Assembly (NCBI GenBank): GCA_004352715.1
Contig: SCFE01000005.1
Span: 2,449,523 to 2,513,522, forward strand
Direction: 5' to 3'
Length of the DNA stretch: 64,000 nt
From: Hofstenia miamia
Taxonomy: Eukaryota > Xenacoelomorpha > Acoela
Part shown: positions 58,201 to 64,000 of the stretch, piece by piece
How the letters are laid out: every line of letters starts with the position of its first letter
Position numbering within the stretch: position 1 is the first letter of the stretch
Notes under the pieces: generated by a model
Databases searched by the model: none
What the model was told of the DNA's origin: nothing
Seen by the model: the letters and a program-made list of their open reading frames with translations, nothing else
Translations under genes and position numbers: made by a program

Positions 58201-60143
58201 NNNNNNNNNNNNNNNNNNNNNNNNNNNNNNNNNNNNNNNAAACAACATTGAAATTAGCAAAATAAAAATCAACGAATTATTGTTTCTGTTTATATGACAA
58301 ATTTCAGGAATCAACTTGCTTACGATTTTGGCCCATATTTAACTAAATTTCAATTCCTTTGAATTTCTTGTACGAATATGTTAGAGAAATAATTTTTTGG
58401 TTAAAGAAACATTACATATATGAAACACCTTCATGCAACAATAAAAGGATGACTTTTGATACTTTTTCAAATCACAAAATTCGTGGTTTTGGCGACTCCG
58501 CTGTGGTGAAGAGCTAACCGATATATGCTAACCAATTAATTTGAAAATATACCCAAAATATGTAAATTTTAGCAACTACCTAAGCTTTGAAGATCACATT
58601 GATCTGAAACTGTTAAGAAATCCGATGTCCTAAAAGAAATTTAGAATGAGTTTAAATATTGACAAACTTACCTGCTATTCGATTGAGATCTCATTTGTTC
58701 AACAAGCTTTTCACTTGATCGTAGTTGAGCAGTCAAATTTGTGTTTTCTATTTGAAGTTTTTCTAATTCTGATTTATAATCTAGCTGATCGACTTCTAAA
58801 GTAAATTTATGCTAAAAGCATCGAAACAATTTAGTGCCAGTATATAAATAAGCACCGAATAGAATAAAATACAAACCAGAAAAAGTGCTTAACTGCGTAT
58901 CGTTTTGTAACCGCAATATTTTCTCCGAGAGTTCTTCAATGATTTTTCCATGTTCGAACTCTCTTCTTTCAAGCTAAACCCCGCAGTCAATTGATGAAAT
59001 AATTGAGATGTTATACCTTTGAGTGAAGGTTTTCGTTTTCCTCAATTCGTTTTGTTAATTCCTCTTCAAGAACAAGGGAATGATTAGAAACTTTTGAAGA
59101 ATTTTTGGAAGTCCAATTCTAAATTTCCAAATTTATAATTTATGAAAATAATTTTATGAAAATAAATGGGTTTAGTTATAGGAATCGAAAAAAATTATCA
59201 ACATGCATAGCTGATATTAAAAAATTGACTTTGCTTGAAAAACACCGAGTTGACCTTTGCCGTAAACTAGTGGTCTGAAACCCGTGTTCAATGGACCCCA
59301 AGGAATCAGTAAGCAAATTTTGGAGTCCACGATGGTAAAAGAGTGCCAACGGTCATAGACTTGGTACCACAAAAAGTGTGTACTGTTTTCATTAAACCAA
59401 TTAAATAAAAATATAGTTTAAACCTTTAGCAAGAGGAAGAGAAAATTAAATATTTTGAATTATAAAAGGATATGCGGTTGCAACTAAACTCTTAACGAAT
59501 ACTTAATGATTTGATAAATGTAAGTACAAATGTATACATGACAATGTACATCTTGACAAAAACTTTAAGCAATATGCAGTGTCTAATCTAATTATTTTGT
59601 TTTGGTGATTGGGGTGAGTGAAGAAATTTTCTTAGTATAATGAAAGTCAGAAACCCTGACAAGAAAAGTACCATAACACAAGTAGCGTTAAGCGCTTAAT
59701 TGAGAAGAAACTGTATTTCACTGCCAACAAAAATAGATACCACATTTTAGCCATTAATTCAACAAAATTGAACGTATTTTAGAAATAGATTGCAAATTTT
59801 TACTGAAATATGTAAGTATATGGAATATACCAAACGCAATTTCTTTTGCTTTGTAAGAGAGTGATCTAATTCCTGTTGTAATATGTCCACCCGTTTTGTA
59901 AGTTGAGTTTGCATAAACAGTACACTTTCATTTTCTTGAGTCAAGCGTCTTAATTGCTGTTCACGTTCTCTCAAATTTGTCTAAACAAAAACTAAAGAAA
60001 CAATTATACATTCATACCTGTAATTCACTGCTTTGGGACTTTTCTTTAATAAATGATTCCTTCAATATCTTATACTTTGAACTTAACTTTCCATATTCTT
60101 GTGTTAAGCGTCCATACTTTTGACGCAACGCATCATAATCCAT
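46404..60143 (-). CDS. PPP1R21: Protein phosphatase 1 regulatory subunit 21 (PPP1R21/KLRAQ1, FERRY subunit), multi-exon
   Basis: PPP1R21 is a long coiled-coil protein of early endosomes and a subunit of the FERRY complex, a RAB5 effector that links mRNAs to endosomes. Minus-strand exons with GT-AG junctions: 60143-60018, 59980-59831, 59118-59017, 58973-58877, 58795-58672, (missing), 56033-55960, 52665-52561, 52517-52426, 52057-51840, 50544-50366, 50322-50251, 49249-49220 (uncertain end), 48669-48647, 47895-47788, 47745-47662, 47440-47342 and 46529-46404. The start ATG at 60143 has an in-frame TAG immediately upstream; that CCATTTAG could also be an acceptor, giving a 5' UTR intron. About 600 codons are recovered, against about 780 in human. 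Exon 58795-58672 ends in phase 2 whereas exon 56033-55960 needs phase 1, so at least one exon is missing between them, plausibly in the 57240-58239 gap. Similarity to PPP1R21 is collinear throughout. The stop codon was not found. Confidence 0.87.
49374..49642. other. 21-N gap with duplicated 124-bp flanks
   Basis: 49374-49497 and 49519-49642 are identical and flank the gap 49498-49518. As at 7991, this is most simply unmerged contig overlap. It lies in a PPP1R21 intron, so the gene model is unaffected. Confidence 0.85.
50251..56033 (-). CDS. PPP1R21: PPP1R21 central helical block (56033 to 50251)
   Basis: Exon 56033-55960 reads AMSIASSSSSLPIDVSYLKL. Next come 52665-52561 (VALRKLLDEVTSHFQDF), 52517-52426 (FQKFLKLFTKYLIEFW), 52057-51840 (CEHEAANETTNDNVHV, then LSLDVGNARPAFDVLF), 50544-50366 (LIYLLDKYLDLFKSF, then EVISSCLLSISHFINK) and 50322-50251 (LLDFLNEHRSGFARQYQ). 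Phases join without conflict. These follow the order of the human PPP1R21 middle region: the F-x-x-x-LTSYI-x-F segment, the E-C-E-x-x-L...A-R/N helix, NVGAAL-x-x-F-x-D-V and the QY-x-x-x-x-x-YM segment. The 50323-50365 and 52518-52560 introns are 43 nt each. Intron 55959-52666 is 3.3 kb. Confidence 0.82.
53023..53049. repeat. (TA)n microsatellite in a PPP1R21 intron
   Basis: 27 bases of alternating T and A within the 3.3-kb intron. Confidence 0.9.
53050..55955. other. Large PPP1R21 intron, no further gene called
   Basis: Plus-strand ORFs 53344-53595, 55269-55499 and 55489-55683 show no recognisable domain. The CTTGTCCGGCCCAAGAAACT stretch around 53431 is GC-richer than its surroundings and resembles the sequence near 14690-14780 (both carry CTTG-CC-G words before a TTTCT run), hinting at a shared repeat. 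Confidence 0.4.
56850..57165 (+). pseudogene. Mariner-type transposase remnant with terminal repeat
   Basis: Starts with TATAGGGTGGCCATAAAGTC, a mariner-like end. Around 56918 the frame reads EWSPGSNDLIPMVYYFWGHL, the W-x-P-x-S-x-D-L-x-P-x-x-Y-F-x-W-G block with the catalytic Asp. A shifted frame then gives VYAVRIEDIDHFGRTVRDAC, and near 57140 SGAHFEHL, the usual C-terminal signature. The N-terminal two thirds are missing. It lies in a PPP1R21 intron in antisense orientation, next to a gap. Confidence 0.78.
57240..58239. other. Assembly gap (1,000 N) inside PPP1R21
   Basis: Likely to hide at least one PPP1R21 exon, given the phase mismatch between the exons on each side. Confidence 0.99.
58672..60143 (-). 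CDS. PPP1R21: PPP1R21 N-terminal coiled-coil block (exons 1-5)
   Basis: Exon 1 (42 codons) begins MDYDALRQKYGRLTQEYGKL, the family's K-Y-x-x-L-x-Q-E-Y-x-K-L start that gave the older name KLRAQ. Exon 2 (50 codons) has REREQQLRRLTQENESV and TKRVDILQQELD, matching the QSLRKL...KRVELLQDEL segment. Exon 3 (34 codons) has EELTKRIEENENLHSK. Exon 4 has EFEHGKIIEELSEKI; exon 5 has DYKSELEKLQIENTNL. Heptad-like Leu spacing supports a continuous coiled coil. Introns here are 37, 712, 43 and 81 nt. Joining exon 4 to exon 5 uses donor GTTTGT and acceptor CTTTAG; an alternative upstream AG would shift the frame into a stop. Confidence 0.88.
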
Positions 60144-63100
60144 CTAAATGGCAGAAAAACGAAAATTTTAAGTTGCAAATGTATCACATTCTATTCAATT
60201 GTTGTGATTGTACATGTAAATTTTCAGTAAACGACTAATAACAGAATTTTCTAAGTAACTCGTGAAACCACAGACAAACATTCCGTCAAAACTGACAAGT
60301 GATATAATGTTCGTATCAATGCTAAACAACCCTACCTAAACCCCTTGCATAGGTAATTCAAAACATATTTCACTCTCATACATTTAGCTCATTAAAAAAT
60401 GACTAACCAATGCGTAGCAGTTGGTTGCAAAACGGGATATGCCAGTTGTTGCAAGAATAGTAAAATTTCGAGACATCGCTTTTTAGAGATATTGATATTA
60501 AAAAGCAATGTTTTTTAAATTTACATCGAAAAGTTGTTCTCCAAAAAGAATAGACCACTATATGTTCTCTACATTGCAAGGAATAGAATCAAAGTTCGAT
60601 TAAAAGGCCGTCTGTAAAGAATCAAAGGCATAATGTAATGTTGTGTCTACTATTCAGAGAATTACTTGGTTATTATACAAAAAACTGACTTGATTAGAAG
60701 CAACGCAGATGCTTTAAAAATCTCATGTCGATTAATGAATGAGTCGCAATATTTAAATGAATCAATTCAGAAATTGAAGATGCAATTTTAAGATTTTCCT
60801 ATGGTATGATACCGACCAATATTGAATAGGTTCTAAATGTTTTGATTTGCAATATTGCATTACATTGTTATCATTTGGATATAACACAACTGAAACTGTG
60901 TTACGGTTGTTTTATCATCAGTTCAACTTCCAAAAATTTAATGATTCATTCATTTGCTTATAATCTGTCATGGTAAAGATGTCCAAACGAGAATTATTAT
61001 TTAGAAAGAAGTAGTGTTTTAAATGCCACGAATATTGTACTATACAATATTAGACTCTGATTCGAATCCCGAGTCTTATCATATTATTTGCAATGAAATT
61101 ACTTGATTACTATTCAACTCAACAAAGCAACGCATTATTAGCTAATGAAGATGTACAGTTTGTAAAAGAGGTGCTGTGCACCATCAAAGCATATTATAAT
61201 TATCTAATTAAGTTAACAGTTTGGATGTACGTTAATTTGGAGTAAACGGAATAAACATTTGTTTAACTAAATTTGTTTTTATTTAATAAGTGTAGAACTC
61301 AGACTCGATTTTCGAGTCCATATGTATCTAGGATTTGGACTTGGACCCGACTGTAAAAAACAGGACTCGTAGGGCCCTACTAATAACTTCTCCTATTCAC
61401 TTTACTATATTGCGTGGTATTGTTTGGTGAAACGTTAATCTGTGACATGTGGAGAACTTGATAGTAGTGGAATCTAGCCGAATAGTTAAGTTCAAAGGAA
61501 CTAGCAAGTAAATTAACTATGGGGAGGGACTAACTTTAGAAAGGTTGCTATAGAATTGGCATGTTAACTTCAAGGATGTTGAGAGGCCGATAAGGACTCA
61601 AGAAGATTGGACATAAAAAGAGAGCAATAAATAACAATTACATGTATCTACATGAATATACAAAATGAGAAATAAAAGCCCTAAATGTATCTAGGTTGTT
61701 CAAAAAATTAATTGGTACTGTATTTTAGGCGAAATGTTATAGAATAAATTAACTTAACTATGGGAAGAAATTAACTATGAACAGAAGTTAATCTTAAAGG
61801 TCGTTTTTACTGAGTTTGGATATAATTTTAACGGGACTGAAAACTTTATTTAACCATGGAGGTTCGACTGAATGTACATTAGTGTTGAAATACTAGAGAC
61901 ATTAATGGCGGAGGGCTAAACAAACCATTTTTCTTATGCTTAAAAGTTTTGAGCGTTATGCATGGCTGCAATATTTGTTCGTTTTTAATTCAAAGAACCT
62001 GATTGCAAAAAGAGCATTTCAAAATTTTAATTACATCATAAATTTATTGGTGTTAACTTTAGAATTTTATACTAAAGCATAATATAGTGGCTTTTCTTAA
62101 GTTTAAAAACCAAAATCTGAATTAGCGACTCATTAAATTCCAAAAAATGAATCAAAATGATGAAATGACATGCAATTCCAATGGATGGCGTACAGGCTTA
62201 GAGATGTTAGTTGAATTTGGACTAAATTTGCATGAGCCACTAGAAACCTTCAATATAGTTTAAATTGAAAAGCTTATTTTACGAAGAATAACATTTGCTG
62301 ATTAGAATTAAAAAAATTACATTATGATATTTCTAAACGGAATAATTTAGCAATAGAATAAACAATTATTCAAATAAAGATGGAGATGAACATTCTATGA
62401 AAGATCAAGAAAAGGAACACAAGAATTTTAATAGAATACAATGAAATACAAGAACATAACAGAGGTTCTAAAGACGATAACGAAAATCAAGCGAAGTTAC
62501 TACAGCTAATTAATAATGAAAAATACAATACATGGAGTGACACATTTACCATAAGATTTATCAGTTAACACTGACACATTTAAGATAATAATATAATCAC
62601 AAGAAAAAAATTTGTAGCAATTCGTATCAATGAAAAAACGAATTTCGAACTGCCGATATTAATATTGCAATTTCTCCTAACTAAAATGCAACAATAAATG
62701 TTGTCTAAATGTGTTTTGATTGGATGTTCAGAGAATTCTGAAATAATAACATAACAATTTTTTTAAAATTCTAAATTTAATCTTATAGTATCTTAAGCCC
62801 AAAATTAAATTTGTTTATGATTAAGTGCTTTTTTATAACAATAAAAGCGCAAAATTCAAAACACTAAATCAACAAATCATGTAGGTTAACCGCAATGTTT
62901 TATATCGTAATTTATAGAAAGATTAATTATAAGTGTTCCATTCTGGTTTTTACTTATTTTCCGAAAGGAGTAGTTTTTCGATAAACCAACTTTTCTTAAT
63001 TTTCAATTATTTAGTGCACTACAGGCTTCGTTCATATCCGTCCTTGTTATTGAAGTTTTCAGGTTCATTTGTAGGAAATCGTTAGAAGTTCATTAAATCA

Positions 63101-64000
63101 GACACAGTAATGCTACATATATTATCAACAAATTATTCTAAATGCAGAAGATTTAATCCAAACACATTTTCGTATGTCGAGAAAATGACGCAAAATTCAG
63201 AATTAGAAACATTACATCTTTGAAAGAAAGGACATAAAAGGAAAATTACACTAGATTACCAATTGCAAGTTGAGGGTTGACTACATATATTGGGAATGCA
63301 AGACGCCAAAAAAACAATTTAGTAAAATTAGTGGAAGATAGCCAGTAGATAGTAGGTACCAATTATAGCAATTTCAACCTACCTGCAAAATTTCACTGCA
63401 AGCCTTTAAAAATTTAGAAATAAGCCATTAACTTTTGTAGTTCATCACTCCTCGAAAAAATTCAATAAACGAAAATGAGACAAAGTAAATACTAAGATTT
63501 TATTTAAAAGAAGTATATAGCCAATAACGTCACAGGAGGGAGAAGATGCATTTCAAAATTACCATTTAAAAGCAACTTACACTGGAAATGACTTATAAAA
63601 ATGAACGAAAATAATTGCAAAACAATCATTCGAGGTTATATTCGTTTAAAGTACGTGATTTATGTTTTTTAGTATCATGTTTAAAATATTTATCATTAAC
63701 AAAAGTGAAAATTTAAATACTAAAACAATAATTTTCTCGCTTGATGAAGTGTAGTTTTTTGTTTTCTATTCTTTACAACTTTACTTTAGAACTTAACTAA
63801 TATTGAAGTTTATATTAATTTACTAAAATTAAGGAACTAACTGAAAGTTGTAGAACAATTGTGATTAATCATTAATTGATCCATAAGTTAGTGGATGCAG
63901 CAGCAAAAATTCTTGTATTTCGCAACTGTTCACTTGACTTTCTTCAATTTTGCAAATGTTCTTATTGTCGTTTTTTGGGATTAAGCACTACAAACAATCT
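60144..64000. other. Upstream of PPP1R21: mostly AT-rich, no gene called
   Basis: Apart from the THAP fragment at 60404 I see no gene. Words GACTCGATTTTCGAGTCC (61300) and CGTAGGGCCCTACTA (61368) are small palindromes that may be MITE ends. 61400-64000 shows no ORF of note and no recognisable repeat boundary. Confidence 0.45.
60404..60487 (+). pseudogene. THAP-domain N-terminus fragment
   Basis: Reads MTNQCVAVGCKTGYASCC, the C-x4-C start of a THAP finger with the same GCKTxY pattern as the P-type transposase at 9651, then stops after about 28 codons. It is the likely relic of another P-type element and sits 260 bp upstream of the PPP1R21 start on the opposite strand. Confidence 0.55.

Noticed and set aside
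57177-58314. ORFs of 362 and 374 codons
   Set aside because: Span the 1,000-N gap inside PPP1R21.

Overview
The window is AT-rich metazoan nuclear DNA, most likely from an invertebrate. Genes are split by GT-AG introns. There is a eukaryotic tRNA-Lys gene, and animal genes are interspersed with LINEs, a Penelope-like element, a THAP/P-type transposon, hAT and Tc1/mariner remnants and several MITEs. I cannot name the species. Two well-resolved genes mix very short introns (37-43 nt) with introns of 0.1-3.3 kb, a pattern reported for some flatworms and other compact-intron invertebrates. Six runs of N occur: three 1,000-base placeholders, one of 111, one of 10 and one of 21. Several have duplicated flanks, so part of the apparent repetition is assembly artefact.

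Three host genes are supported, none visible as one long ORF. (1) 7145-7763, plus strand: the first two exons of a nicotinamide/nicotinate mononucleotide adenylyltransferase (NMNAT); its 3' exon was not found. (2) 17818-23120, plus strand: a complete five-exon gene for mitochondrial ribosomal protein S26 (MRPS26/mS26), 198 residues by exon joining, with a dead mariner in its last intron. (3) 60143 down to 46404, minus strand: most of a large gene for PPP1R21 (the coiled-coil FERRY-complex subunit), rebuilt from about 17 exons. One or more exons are missing in or near the 57.2-58.2 kb gap and the terminal exon was not found. A tRNA-Lys(UUU) gene lies at 27109-27181.

The rest is repeat-derived. 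1-6 kb: LINE endonuclease and reverse transcriptase remnants, a 730-bp inverted repeat and a fold-back repeat. 7.9-11.9 kb: a MITE-like repeat invaded by a 2,440-bp P-element relative with 36-bp terminal inverted repeats and an 8-bp target duplication. 15.5-17.5 kb: a MITE and a hAT transposase remnant. 24.2-25.1 kb: a piggyBac-type TTAA MITE. 29-45 kb: a 42-bp CCAAT-box minisatellite in two places, a Penelope-like element with a hammerhead-like motif, at least five LINE fragments, mariner remnants and a 930-bp exact duplication (37.8 and 44.1 kb). 56.8-57.2 kb: another mariner remnant inside PPP1R21. 60.4 kb: a second THAP-domain fragment just upstream of PPP1R21.

The genes do not form a pathway: NMNAT acts in NAD synthesis, MRPS26 in mitochondrial translation and PPP1R21 in endosomal trafficking. 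The most striking element is the P-type transposon, whose target duplication (GTTCAGAC) resembles the Drosophila P target consensus. I found no clear evidence of a wholly new biological system.
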